A stretch of 64,000 nt of DNA from Rathayibacter sp. VKM Ac-2760 (GTDB lineage: Bacteria; Actinomycetota; Actinomycetes; Actinomycetales; Microbacteriaceae): the NCBI RefSeq assembly GCF_009834185.1, contig NZ_CP047173.1, positions 310,001 to 374,000 on the forward strand, read 5' to 3'. Of the stretch, positions 1 to 8,402 are shown one piece after another. Within the stretch, counting starts at the first letter, position 1, and each line of letters starts with the position of its first letter. Made by a program: the position numbers and the translations under genes. The notes under the pieces were generated by a model, which was not told the origin of the DNA, did not search any database, and saw only the letters and a list, made by a program, of their open reading frames with translations.

Positions 1-52
1 TCAGTCGACCCGCGATGAACGTCAGGAGCAGGGGCAGCAGGCGGTAGATCAC
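1..52 (-). CDS. N-terminal fragment of an unidentified gene, cut by the window edge
   Basis: A reverse-strand GTG at 52 opens a frame running off the left edge. It reads a short hydrophobic start (MIYRLLPLLLTFIAGRL). A GAGGAG motif four bases before the GTG is an acceptable ribosome-binding site. It lies downstream of purF on the same strand. The visible residues suggest the first membrane segment of a small membrane protein, but there is too little to assign a function. Confidence 0.35.
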   Translation of the reverse strand, partial: MIYRLLPLLLTFIAGRL

Positions 53-173
53 GGGGACTCCTCGTCTCGGGCGCACGGAGCGGCGCCCCACGATCTTGGA
101 CGATCCGCCGCCGCACGGCACCCCGTTGCGCGCACCCGAGCGCTGTGCCTCCCGGATGCGCGCTCTCCCAGCC

Positions 174-1631
174 TCAGCTCAGCTGGGTGCGCTCCACCCA
201 GTCGAGGTACTCGGGGGTGACGGTGCCGGTGACGTACTCGCCGGTGAAGCAGCTGGTCTCGAGGTCGGTGACGTCCGAGCCCTCCAGGATCGCCGCCTTC
301 ATGTCGGCGACCTCCTGATAGATCAGGTAGTCGGCGCCGATCGCCTCCGAGATCTCCGGGATCTTGCGGTTGTGCGCGACGAGCTCCTGCCGCGACGGCA
401 TGTTGATCCCGTACACGTGCGGGTAGCGCACCGGCGGCGCGGCGGAGGCGAAGGTGACGCTGTTCGCGCCGGCCGTGCGGGCCATGTCGACGATCTCCTT
501 CGATGTCGTGCCGCGCACGATCGAGTCGTCGACGATCAGCACGTTCTTGCCCTTGAACTCGCTCGACATCGCATTGAGCTTCTGCCGCACCGACTTCTTG
601 CGGACCGCCTGCCCGGGCATGATGAACGTCCGGCCGACGTAGCGGTTCTTGTAGAAGCCCTCCCGGTACGGGATGCCCAGCTTCTGCGCGACCTGCATCG
701 CGGCGGGCCGCGAGGAGTCCGGGATCGGCATGACCACGTCGATCGCGCCGCCCGGCGTGTACGCGGAGATGGTGTCGGCGAGGCGGTCGCCGAGGCGCAG
801 CCGGGCCTCGTAGACCGAGATGCCCGAGAGGATCGAGTCGGGGCGGGCGAGGTAGACGTACTCGAACGAGCACGGGATGAGGCGCGGGTTCTTCGCGCAC
901 TGGCGGCTCGTCATCCGGCCGTCGGGGGTGATGAAGATCGCCTCGCCGGGAGCGACGTCGCGGACGATCTCGAAGCCCTGCGCCTCGAGCACCAGCGACT
1001 CGGAGGCGACCACCCAGTCGTCCGGCCCGTTCACGTTGAAGCGGCGGCCGACGATCAGCGGGCGGATGCCGAACGGGTCGCGGAACGCGAGCAGCCCGTG
1101 GCCGGCGATCAGCGCGATCGTGGCGTAGGAGCCCTCGACCCGCTCGTGCACGCGGGCGACCGCGTCGAACACCTCGTCCGCGTCGAGGTCGCGGCCCGAG
1201 ATGGACGCCTGCAGCTCGTTCGCGAGCACGTTGACCAGCAGCTCGGTGTCGGAGGTGGTGTTGAGGTGGCGGCGATCGACGGTGAAGAGCTCCTCGGTGA
1301 GCTCGCGCGTGTTCGTCAGGTTGCCGTTGTGGATGAGGATGATGCCGTACGGCGCGTTCACGTAGAACGGCTGCGCCTCCTCCTCGCGCTCCGCGTTGCC
1401 CTTGGTGGCGTAGCGGACGTGCCCGAGGCCCATCGTGCCGAGCAGCGAGCGCATGTCGCGGGTGCGGAACGCCTCACGGACCTGCCCCGCCGCCTTCTTG
1501 ATGTGCAGCGTGCTGCCGTCGGCGGTGGCGATGCCGGTCGAGTCCTGGCCGCGGTGCTGCAGGAGCGAGAGGCTGTCGTAGATGGACTGGTTGACCGGTC
1601 CCGAGGACACGATTCCAACGATTCCGCACAT
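174..1631 (-). CDS. purF: Amidophosphoribosyltransferase
   Basis: PurF catalyses the first committed step of purine synthesis, glutamine plus PRPP to 5-phosphoribosylamine. The protein is 485 residues, normal for the family. I chose the ATG at 1631 because it places the catalytic Cys at position 2 (MCGIVGIVSSG); upstream in-frame codons would bury this N-terminal nucleophile. The class-II glutamine amidotransferase domain fills about the first 240 residues (QHRGQDSTGIA, NGNLTN, DTELL). The C-terminal half is a phosphoribosyltransferase domain with the PRPP loop VLIVDDSIVRGTTSKEIV. It uses the same pathway as purM at 3770, which is on the opposite strand and separated by a secreted-protein gene, an unusual arrangement. 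Confidence 0.97.
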   Translation of the reverse strand: MCGIVGIVSSGPVNQSIYDSLSLLQHRGQDSTGIATADGSTLHIKKAAGQVREAFRTRDMRSLLGTMGLGHVRYATKGNAEREEEAQPFYVNAPYGIILIHNGNLTNTRELTEELFTVDRRHLNTTSDTELLVNVLANELQASISGRDLDADEVFDAVARVHERVEGSYATIALIAGHGLLAFRDPFGIRPLIVGRRFNVNGPDDWVVASESLVLEAQGFEIVRDVAPGEAIFITPDGRMTSRQCAKNPRLIPCSFEYVYLARPDSILSGISVYEARLRLGDRLADTISAYTPGGAIDVVMPIPDSSRPAAMQVAQKLGIPYREGFYKNRYVGRTFIMPGQAVRKKSVRQKLNAMSSEFKGKNVLIVDDSIVRGTTSKEIVDMARTAGANSVTFASAAPPVRYPHVYGINMPSRQELVAHNRKIPEISEAIGADYLIYQEVADMKAAILEGSDVTDLETSCFTGEYVTGTVTPEYLDWVERTQLS

Positions 1632-1764
1632 GCCGGAGGGGCTCCCAAGGGGATAGCAGGGGGGTTGACGGTCCATCCTGGCACGCGGGGGACGCATCCC
1701 CTAACGGTTCGCTCCTGGCGGATCCGCCCGCGCGGGGGCGTCCGGGGCCCTCGGCGCGGGCGGA

Positions 1765-1987
1765 TCAGCCGGGCGGTGCGGTCCGCTGACCGGCGGCCCG
1801 CTCGGCTGCGGCCAGCTCCTGCACCGCCGGATCGGGCCGACCGAACAGCTCGGCGAAGGCAGCGCTCACCTCGACGGCGGTGAACCCTGTCGTGAAGCGC
1901 ATCTCCGGCCAGCGCGCTCGCATCGACGTGCCCGTCCGCGATCGTCACCTCGACGACGTCGTCCCGCGGAAGTCCGTCGCCTCCTCC
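1765..1987 (-). pseudogene. Short reading-frame remnants upstream of purF
   Basis: This stretch between two reverse-strand genes holds two overlapping partial frames. One reads GDGLPRDDVVEVTIADGHVD just downstream of the preceding stop. The other starts at ATG 1923 and runs 52 residues (MRARWPEMRFTTGFTAVEVS...) to a TGA at 1765. Joined by a frameshift near 1905-1923 they would make about 70 residues of ordinary composition. This could be a decayed small gene, a short real gene from 1923, or chance in GC-rich DNA. I do not recognise a family. Confidence 0.25.
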
Positions 1988-3589
1988 TCAGCAGGTCGTG
2001 GCGGAGATGATGTAGCCGCCGCCGGTGTAGGACGAGCCGTGGAAGCCCCAGGCGTTGAGGTCGGTGGCGTTCGCGACGCCGGCGACGAGGGCCGGCTGGG
2101 TGCGGCCGGAGTTGTCCAGGTTGCCGCCCCAGGCGAAGACGGTCGCGTTCGAGGCGAGGGCGAGGGAGGTGCCGTCCGTGCTGAACACCTTCGTCACGCC
2201 GATGCCCGGCGGGAAGGCCTTCCCTTCCGTGCGGAACGCGCTGCCGCCGGGCTGTGCGGCGAAGAACTGCAGGACCTCGTTCGCCGCGGTGATGTAGACG
2301 CCGCCGGTGTACCCCTCGACGGACCAGGCGTCGACCGCCGCCACGCCCTCGGCGCGCCGGGTCCACGCCGCTCCGCCGGTCGACGGGGTGTAGGCCACGC
2401 CCTGCGTCCACAGCTCGCCGGCGCCGGTGATCGCGTAGGCCGCGGAGGGGCCGGCTCGGAAGTCGACGATGTCCGCGGGGGTGCCCGCGGAGGCGGTGAG
2501 GGTGTGGCTGCCGTTCCAGAAGCTCACCGCGCCGCCGGCCAGCAGGACCCCGCCGCCGAACAGGAGCCGATCGGACCGGCGGTAGCCCCAGGTGCTGATC
2601 GTCGTGGCGCCGGCGGTCCCCGCGATGAGCGTCGCGGCGACCCGATCGCCGGAGGTCGCGTTCGCCCACCAGTGCAGGCCGGTGGTCGTGAGGACGTAGC
2701 TGTGGCCGTCGTTGGACTCCGCGGCGAGGACCGTGCCGCTGATCCCGGTCGCGGTGAGCACGACGAGAGCGCCCGCCCCGCTCGTCCGTGCCCAGACGAA
2801 GACGGAGTCCGCTCGGGTGCCGGCGGCGATGCCGCCCGCGGACGTGTTGCCGGAGAGCACGCACGTCCAGGTGTCCACGAAGGTCATGCCCGTCACCGGG
2901 GTCGTGCCGCTCGTCAGGGTTCCCGGAGCCGTCACCGGAGCGCCGAAGTCGGCCCCCCAGTAGCGCACCCGACCGTCCGTGGTCAGGATCGCCGCGTTCC
3001 GTCCCGCGCTGCCGGCGATCTCGTCGCCGGAGATCGCGCCGTGGAATCCGTCCGTGACGCCGGTGACCGCGGTGGTGGAGAAGCGCGGCGGCTGGTTCCC
3101 GGCGCCGGGCGAGCGCGTGATCTCCACGACCTGCCCCGGCGTCGCGGTCACCGTCCCCTGCGCGGACTCGACGGCCGTCCCGTAGACCGCCGTGACGGTG
3201 TAGGCGCCGGCGGCACCCGTCGCCCGGAGCGCGGGGACGGAGACCGCGCCGCCGTCTCCGATCGCGACGACGGTGGACACTCCGCCGGCGGTGAAGACGA
3301 GACCGGAGGGGAGGGAGACGGTCACCGAGCCGCCCTTCGTCGCGGGGTTCGTCCCGTCGAAGGCGCGGAACAGCACGGTTCCCGCGGGAACGACGTCGCA
3401 GCGGACCGCCTCGAAGCCGGACTCGCTCCGCAGGCTCGGCGGACCCGGGTCGACCGGCGTCGTGGAGGCGGATGCCAGTGGAGCCGAGACCGCCGCGACG
3501 ACCGTGGGCACGGTCCACGCCGCGGCGGCGACGATCGAGCGGCGGCGGAGCGGACCCTCGGCGGAGGAGGGCGGGGAAGTGGGCGACAT
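1988..3589 (-). CDS. Tat-secreted surface protein with Ig-like and RCC1-like repeats
   Basis: The protein is 533 residues. The start at ATG 3589 is supported by GAGGAA six bases upstream. The N-terminus has a twin-arginine-type signal (RRRSIVAAAAWTVPTVV... ending APLASAS), a common Microbacteriaceae export pattern. An Ig-like region follows at about 40-150. The rest has repeated RCC1-like segments with WG and SYVL/VFVW-type strands (for example VRYWGADFG, SYVLTTTGLHWWAN, VFAWGGNLDNSGRTQPALV), suggesting a beta-propeller. The last residue is Cys. It is probably exported or wall-associated; ligand and role are unknown. It sits between purF and purM but shares no obvious function with them. Confidence 0.75.
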   Translation of the reverse strand: MSPTSPPSSAEGPLRRRSIVAAAAWTVPTVVAAVSAPLASASTTPVDPGPPSLRSESGFEAVRCDVVPAGTVLFRAFDGTNPATKGGSVTVSLPSGLVFTAGGVSTVVAIGDGGAVSVPALRATGAAGAYTVTAVYGTAVESAQGTVTATPGQVVEITRSPGAGNQPPRFSTTAVTGVTDGFHGAISGDEIAGSAGRNAAILTTDGRVRYWGADFGAPVTAPGTLTSGTTPVTGMTFVDTWTCVLSGNTSAGGIAAGTRADSVFVWARTSGAGALVVLTATGISGTVLAAESNDGHSYVLTTTGLHWWANATSGDRVAATLIAGTAGATTISTWGYRRSDRLLFGGGVLLAGGAVSFWNGSHTLTASAGTPADIVDFRAGPSAAYAITGAGELWTQGVAYTPSTGGAAWTRRAEGVAAVDAWSVEGYTGGVYITAANEVLQFFAAQPGGSAFRTEGKAFPPGIGVTKVFSTDGTSLALASNATVFAWGGNLDNSGRTQPALVAGVANATDLNAWGFHGSSYTGGGYIISATTC

Positions 3590-3757
3590 CGCGATTCCTC
3601 GGGAGCAGGCAGGGCGACCTCGGGGCGGGGCCGCGTCGGAGAGACTGGGTCGCGCACAGCATGGCAACGCAACCACGGCGCGTCTGCCTCCCCGGGCAGA
3701 TGAGCCCCTGACGGGGGCGCCGACCCGCGCGGGCCTCGGTTCGCCGCGGCCCTTCGG

Positions 3758-3763
3758 TAGGGT
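3758..3763 (+). promoter_or_regulatory. Leaderless-type -10 element for purM
   Basis: TAGGGT ends seven bases before the GTG of purM, and no Shine-Dalgarno sequence lies between. This TANNNT-N5-8-start arrangement is the known signature of leaderless actinobacterial transcripts. No convincing -35 was seen. Confidence 0.5.
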
Positions 3764-3769
3764 CGTCGC

Positions 3770-4879
3770 GTGAGCAACGAGACCAGCAGCTACGCCCGCG
3801 CGGGAGTCGACACGGCGGCCGGCGACCTCGCCGTCGAGCTGATGAAGGCGGCGGTGTCCGCCACCCACGACCGCCAGGTGCTCGGGGGAGTGGGCGGGTT
3901 CGCCGGCCTCTACGACGTCTCGTTCCTCAAGGACTTCCGGGCGCCGCTGCTCGCGACCTCGACCGACGGCGTCGGCACCAAGGTCGCCCTCGCGCAGGCG
4001 ATCGACAAGCACGACACCATCGGGCAGGACCTGGTCGGCATGGTCGTCGACGACATCGTCGTGGTCGGCGCCCGCCCGCTCTTCATGACCGACTACATCG
4101 CCTGCGGCAAGGTCGTGCCCGCGAGGATCGCCGACATCGTCGCGGGGATCGCCCGCGCCTGCTCGGCGACCGGCACGGCGCTGGTCGGCGGCGAGACCGC
4201 GGAGCACCCCGGCCTGCTCGGGCCGGACGACTACGACGTGGCCGGCGCTGCCGTCGGCGCGGTCGAGGCGGACGCGGTGCGCGGCGCCGACCGGGTGCGC
4301 GACGGCGACCTGGTGGTGGCGATGGCCTCCTCGGGTCTGCACTCGAACGGCTACTCGCTCGTGCGGCACATCCTCGCCGAGAAGCGGATCGGCTTCACCG
4401 ACACCTCCGCCGAGCTCGGGGGAGTGGTGGGCGAGGTGCTCCTCGAGCCGACCCGCCTCTACACGGCACCGCTGCTCGGTGTGCTCGAGGACGACGCGCT
4501 CGGCGCGAGCGTGCACTCGATCAGCCACGTCACCGGCGGCGGGATCGCGGCGAACCTCGCGCGCGTGCTGCCCCGCGGCTCGTGGGTCGAGGTCGACCGG
4601 GCGAGCTGGAGCCCGTCGGACGTGTTCCGCGCGCTCGCCGCGATGTCCGGCGCGACGCTGGAGAGCACCGAGGGCACCTGGAACCTCGGCATCGGCATGT
4701 TCGCGGTCGTCGACGCCGACTCCGCCCCCGCGGTGATCGCGGCGCTGGAGGCGTCGGGCGTCCCGTCCTGGGTCGCCGGACGCGTCACGCTCGGCGAGCG
4801 CGCGCTCGAGGGCTTCGAGCAGGGCGCCAAGGGCGTCGACGGCGGCGCGGTGCGCCTGGTCGGCTCCTACGCCGGCTGA
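3770..4879 (+). CDS. purM: Phosphoribosylformylglycinamidine cyclo-ligase (AIR synthetase)
   Basis: PurM closes the imidazole ring: FGAM plus ATP gives AIR. The 369-residue product starts SYARAGVD and carries the family signatures TDGVGTK, DLVGMVVDDIVVVGARPLF, GGETAEHPGL and SSGLHSNGYSLVR. The conserved domain-2 segment ISHVTGGGIAANLARVLP is also present. The GTG at 3770 was chosen because no Shine-Dalgarno is present and a leaderless -10 sits just upstream. In many actinobacteria purF, purM and a DUF3073 gene are adjacent. Here purF is inverted and DUF3073 lies about 3.2 kb further on, separated by accessory genes and a repeat array. Confidence 0.97.
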   Translation: MSNETSSYARAGVDTAAGDLAVELMKAAVSATHDRQVLGGVGGFAGLYDVSFLKDFRAPLLATSTDGVGTKVALAQAIDKHDTIGQDLVGMVVDDIVVVGARPLFMTDYIACGKVVPARIADIVAGIARACSATGTALVGGETAEHPGLLGPDDYDVAGAAVGAVEADAVRGADRVRDGDLVVAMASSGLHSNGYSLVRHILAEKRIGFTDTSAELGGVVGEVLLEPTRLYTAPLLGVLEDDALGASVHSISHVTGGGIAANLARVLPRGSWVEVDRASWSPSDVFRALAAMSGATLESTEGTWNLGIGMFAVVDADSAPAVIAALEASGVPSWVAGRVTLGERALEGFEQGAKGVDGGAVRLVGSYAG

Positions 4880-4935
4880 CCGCGGCGCCGGTCCGGGCGC
4901 TCGCCGCTGATCCGGCGTGCCGGACGGGTTCTGGC

Positions 4936-5590
4936 GAGCCGGAGTTCGTGGGGAGGACCTTCGGCTCATGAATTCGTCCTGGGCTCGTGGAATGCGCGTG
5001 TTCCTGCGTGCCGGAGGAGTTTCTACGAGCCGGAGTTCGTGGCGAGGACCTTCGGCTCGTGAATTCGCCCCTGGCTCGTGGGTCTCGCGTGTTTTCGCGT
5101 GCCGGGGAAGTTTCTGCGAGCCGAAGTTCGTGGGGGAAGACCTTCGGCTCGTGAACTCTGCCTGGGCTCGTGGGATTCGCGGGTTCCTGCGTGCCGGAAG
5201 CGTTTCTGCGAGCCGGAGTTCGTGAGGAAGGCCTTCGGCACGTGAGATCGCCCTCGGCTCGGGGGATGCGCGTGTTCTCGAGTGCCGGAGGGGGTTCGGC
5301 GAGCCGGAGTTCGTGGCGAGGACCTTCGACTCGTGAATTCTGCCTGGGCTCGCGAGATTTGCGTGTTCCTGCGTGCCGGGCGAATTTCTGTGAGCCGAAG
5401 TTCGTGGGGAGAGGACCTTCGGCTCGTGAATTCGGCTTGGGCTCGTGGGATTCGCGTGCTCCTGCGTGCCGGAGGTGTTTCTGCGAGCCGGAGTTCGTGG
5501 GAAGGACCTCGGGCACGTGAAATCGCCCTCGGCTCGTAGGAATGGCGCGATCTCGCGTGCCGGAGGTGATTCTGCGAGCCGGAGGTCGGC
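4936..5590. repeat. Tandem array of about seven 91-bp units (array 1)
   Basis: Units begin at 4936, 5027, 5118, 5210, 5301, 5392 and 5485, with a truncated copy at 5576. Spacing is 91-93 bp. Each contains a stem-loop with arms of type CGAGCCGRAG / CTTCGGCTCG, then a GTGAATTCG-like segment, GGCTCGTGG, and a closing GCGTGCCGGAGG-like segment. Copies are diverged but periodic. Several frames stay open across the array and give repetitive Arg/Ser-rich peptides, which I regard as non-coding. It fills the gap between convergent purM and the membrane-protein gene. Related arrays lie at 31892 and, in the opposite orientation, at 37066. Confidence 0.9.
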
Positions 5591-5655
5591 CGGCCGGTGC
5601 TGCGAGCTGAGGCGGGGCGAGCGCCAGGCAGGGCGAGCGTCAGGCGGGGCGAGCG

Positions 5656-6252
5656 TCAGGTGAGGCGGGCCTCGGGCGGCGCGGGCGTCAGGCCGGGCGG
5701 CGTCGGCGCGGGGCGGCGGGGCGCCGGGCCGGCGCGGCGCTCGGCAGGGCGGGCGCGCCCGGCCGGGCGGGTGCGCTGCAGGGCGTGCGCGCGCTCCCAG
5801 GAGTGCTCGTGGCGCGTCAGCAGCCAGGAGCCCCAGGCGCAGAGGGCGAAGGCAGCGGCGGTGGCGAGCAGCGCGCTGATCCAGGTGGCGGCGTCGCGGC
5901 TGACCAGGAGGTTCGCGGCGAGGATCAGCACGCCGGACGCGGCGCCGACGCTCGTCCCGGCGACGAAGGCGCTGTCGCGGCGGCTGACGGCGCGGACCGC
6001 GACCATGCCGGCGATGGCTCCGATGCCGCCGACCGCGCCGAGGGCCGCGCCGGAGGCGGTGCCCATCAGCATGCCGAAGCTGACCAGGGCGGAGGGGTCG
6101 AGCGCCCCGGCGGCGAGTGCGCTCGGCAGGTAGAGGGACAGGGCGACCGCGGCTCCCACGGCGCCGCCGACGAGGACGGCGCCGACCAGCAGGGCGGCGG
6201 TCACGGACATGATCCGGGCGAACGGGCGCACGGATCCTTCGGGTTCGAACAT
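5656..6252 (-). CDS. Hypothetical integral membrane protein
   Basis: A 198-residue protein with about four predicted transmembrane segments: MSVTAALLVGAVLVGGAVGA, then a segment near LMGTASGAALGAVGGIGAIAG, GAASGVLILAANLLV, and ALLATAAAFALCAWGSWLL. I chose ATG 6252 because GGAG lies six bases upstream; ATG 6264 is also in frame but lacks a site. The last 40 or so residues are a low-complexity Arg/Pro/Ala tail produced where the gene runs into short GGGCGAGCG-type repeats, so the natural C-terminus may be poorly constrained. No family recognised. Confidence 0.6.
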   Translation of the reverse strand: MFEPEGSVRPFARIMSVTAALLVGAVLVGGAVGAAVALSLYLPSALAAGALDPSALVSFGMLMGTASGAALGAVGGIGAIAGMVAVRAVSRRDSAFVAGTSVGAASGVLILAANLLVSRDAATWISALLATAAAFALCAWGSWLLTRHEHSWERAHALQRTRPAGRARPAERRAGPAPRRPAPTPPGLTPAPPEARLT

Positions 6253-6330
6253 TCGCGGCTCCATCGACGCGAGCCCGCGGGTCGTTCCGCGGGCCGTCCT
6301 CGGACACTACGCCTCCGGGCGGCCGAACGG

Positions 6331-6443
6331 GGGACAGCGCGGCCGCCCAAGAACAGCGGTCGCCCGGGGACAGCGCGGTCGCCCGGGGACAGCGCGGTCG
6401 CCCGAGGACAGCGCGGCCGCCCGAGGACAGCGCAGCCGGCCCG
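6331..6443. repeat. Short tandem repeat, 19-bp unit, about six copies
   Basis: The unit GGACAGCGCGGTCGCCCGG repeats from 6331 to about 6443 with substitutions and one 17-base copy. It lies between two reverse-strand genes, immediately downstream of the AraC-type gene. No regulatory reading is evident. Confidence 0.8.
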
Positions 6444-6464
6444 AGCACCGCAGCCTCCGCGACG

Positions 6465-7418
6465 TCAGCGCCGCAGCGTCTCGCTGGGCAGCTCGCCGAA
6501 GCGCTGCGTGTAGTGCTGGGCGAACCGCCCGCCGCTGATGAAGCCCCAGTGCGCCGCGACGTCGCCGACGACGAGGGAGCCCGGATGCCCGGCGATCAGC
6601 TCGTCGTGCGCGAGGTCGAGCCGCACCCCGCGCAGGTACTGGCGCGGCGTCATCGCGTACGCGCGCTGGAAGGCGAGCTGCACGCCGCGGACGGTGAGCC
6701 CGGCCGCGTCGGCGATGTCGGCGACGCCGAGCGGGAGGTCGGCGTTCGCGTGCACGAACTCGACGGCCCGCCGCAGCCGCCGCGAGCTGACCGAGAGCGG
6801 CGCGGAGGGCAGCGGCACGACGCGGTGCGCGAAGGCCTGGAGCACGGCCGACGCGGCGACCTGCGAGGCGGCTTCGCGCTGCAGTGGGGACGGCGCCTGC
6901 CGGGCGGTGAGGGTGTCGCGGAGGATGCGCACCGCCGCCCACCACGGCGCGAGCGCGTGGGCGAGGGGGGCGAAGCGGAGGGGGCCGGGCTGGGTGCCGT
7001 GCAGCTCGGCGGCCGCCCGCTCGAGGTAGGCGGCGTCGAAGTGCACCAGCGCGTCGCGGTACTCCTGCGTCTCGAAGCCGAACGGCCGGCCGGAGGGGAA
7101 CATCGCCGGCATGCCCGCGACGAGCCGGTTCTCGTCGCGACCGAGGTCGAGACCCGCCCGGCCGTCGTTCAGCCAGAGGACCACGTAGACGCCGGCGGGC
7201 TCGACGGTGCCGCGGACCGAGCCGAGGAAGGACGCGGCGTGCAGGCTCACGGGACCCGCGCCCGTGGTGGCGTAGCGGTAGGCGAACGGCACGCGGGTGC
7301 GCTCGGCGCGGAAGCCGGAGCCGTTGTAGCCGCGGGCGTAGAAGTCGCGCGCCTCGTCGAGGTCGCTGCCGCGCCTGTCCGAGTGCCACACGGGAGACTG
7401 CATGGGCGGAGTGCTCAT
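6465..7418 (-). CDS. AraC-family transcriptional regulator
   Basis: A 317-residue protein with an N-terminal ligand-binding/dimerisation region resembling the AraC-binding-like cupin family and a C-terminal AraC/XylS DNA-binding domain at about 210-317. The two helix-turn-helix units are visible as LPLGVADIADAAGLTVRGVQ and VGDVAAHWGFISGGRFAQHY, followed by the terminal motif FGELPSETLRR. The neighbouring genes are on the same strand but unrelated, so the target is not evident. The 19-bp repeats begin just after its stop. Confidence 0.85.
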   Translation of the reverse strand: MSTPPMQSPVWHSDRRGSDLDEARDFYARGYNGSGFRAERTRVPFAYRYATTGAGPVSLHAASFLGSVRGTVEPAGVYVVLWLNDGRAGLDLGRDENRLVAGMPAMFPSGRPFGFETQEYRDALVHFDAAYLERAAAELHGTQPGPLRFAPLAHALAPWWAAVRILRDTLTARQAPSPLQREAASQVAASAVLQAFAHRVVPLPSAPLSVSSRRLRRAVEFVHANADLPLGVADIADAAGLTVRGVQLAFQRAYAMTPRQYLRGVRLDLAHDELIAGHPGSLVVGDVAAHWGFISGGRFAQHYTQRFGELPSETLRR

Positions 7419-7482
7419 CTCGTCATTGTCGCAGCGACCACCGACACTCGGCCCGGGATCGGCGCTCAGCGCCTCCCAGCGG

Positions 7483-8085
7483 TCAGGGCACCAGCCCGCG
7501 GTCCAGCCAGTACAGCCCGAGCGCGGCGACGTCCGAGGTGCCGACGATCGCGCCGGAGCGGATCATCGCGACGATCTCCGCGTCCGGGAACCAGCGCAGC
7601 CGCATGTCCTGCTCGGTCTCCTCGCGCTCGGGCTCTCCGTGCTCGAGGTCCTCGGCGAGGAAGAGGTCGAACGACTGCGCGACGAAGCCGTCGGCCTCGC
7701 TCAGCCGGCCGAGGTGGCGGAGCGAGGCCGCGCGCAGGCCGGTCTCCTCGCGAAGCTCGGCCCTGGCGAGCGCCTCGGCGTCGCCGCCGGGCGAGCCGTG
7801 CGGCCAGCCGCCGGACGGGAACTCCCAGGTGCGGCGGGCGATCGGGTAGCGGTACTGCTCGACGAGCCAGAAGCCGTCGCGCTCGCGCGGCAGGACGAGC
7901 GCGTAATCGGCGCGCTCGACGACGGAGTAGACGCCCTCGGCGCCGCCGGGCCAGCGGACCTCGTCCTCGCGGACGCGGAGCCACGGCGTCTCGTAGGCGA
8001 CGCGAGTGGAGAGCTGCTCGACGCGCTCAGCAGAAGCGGGGCCGCTCGCGTCGAGCGACCCCGCTTCCGAGGAGGGATCAGGCAC
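7483..8085 (-). CDS. NUDIX hydrolase
   Basis: A 200-residue protein with the NUDIX fold. It has the antiparallel start YSVVERADYALVLPR, then EQYRYPIARRTWEFPSGG, and a NUDIX box in GGDAEALARAELREETGL, matching G-x5-E-x7-RE-x2-EE-x-G with minor variation. The domain after the box (FVAQSFDLFLAEDL) and the RxxRRTWEFPsG pattern recall ADP-ribose or nucleoside-diphosphate-sugar pyrophosphatases. I chose GTG 8085, which overlaps the end of the DUF3073 gene by eight bases and suggests coupled translation. Longer frames upstream are shadows of DUF3073. Confidence 0.85.
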   Translation of the reverse strand: MPDPSSEAGSLDASGPASAERVEQLSTRVAYETPWLRVREDEVRWPGGAEGVYSVVERADYALVLPRERDGFWLVEQYRYPIARRTWEFPSGGWPHGSPGGDAEALARAELREETGLRAASLRHLGRLSEADGFVAQSFDLFLAEDLEHGEPEREETEQDMRLRWFPDAEIVAMIRSGAIVGTSDVAALGLYWLDRGLVP

Positions 8086-8275
8086 GCTTCTGGTGCTGCT
8101 CCTCGACGAGATCGGTGTCGTCGCCCTCGTCCTCGTCGTCGATCCACTTCGAGTAGTCCGGCTCGTCCGGGTGGCTGAGCTCGCGCTCGAGCGCACTGTA
8201 ATCGACCGTTGGGCTGAACGACTTCAGCTCCCGAGCGATCTTGGTGTTCTTTGCCTTCTGACGGCCGCGCCCCAT
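8078..8275 (-). CDS. DUF3073 family small protein
   Basis: A 65-residue acidic-tailed protein beginning MGRGRQKAKNTKIARELKSF, the hallmark of DUF3073. This is a widespread actinobacterial family, usually next to purM and of unknown function. ATG 8275 is preceded by GAGGGGG. The basic N-terminus followed by an acidic C-terminus (WIDDEDEGDDTDLVEEQ) suggests nucleic-acid or protein binding, but this is inference. It overlaps the NUDIX start, so the two are probably one transcript. Confidence 0.92.
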   Translation of the reverse strand: MGRGRQKAKNTKIARELKSFSPTVDYSALERELSHPDEPDYSKWIDDEDEGDDTDLVEEQHQKRA

Positions 8276-8402
8276 GGGTGACCCCCTCACGATGACAGGC
8301 CAGACGGGCAGTGAGCCGGCTGGAGAAAAAGAAGCAGACAGGAAGTATGAAATCTAGCCGGTAGTTTAGCAGACGAGGCACCGGCCCCCCTGTGCGCGAA
8401 CA

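Noticed and set aside
4936..5590. CRISPR array
   Set aside because: Units are tandem and diverged along the whole 91 bp, without short constant repeats and unique spacers, and no cas genes are near.
4785..5664. Repetitive proteins encoded in tandem array 1 (for example frames full of NSGSQK and AREF segments)
   Set aside because: Several frames on both strands are open at once, unit lengths vary by one or two bases and change the frame, and no start with a ribosome site is present. DNA-level repeat is the simpler reading.
1988..6448. A 1486-residue reverse-strand frame extending far upstream of the RCC1-like gene, and similar giant frames at 27085-31812 and 50938-53100
   Set aside because: These are GC-rich shadow frames antisense to well-recognised genes such as purM, the CPA1 antiporter and the DAK kinase, with Arg/Pro/Ala-rich composition.
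8006..8281. A plus-strand protein antisense to the DUF3073 and NUDIX junction
   Set aside because: DUF3073 is unmistakable on the reverse strand; the plus frame is a shadow with no family features.
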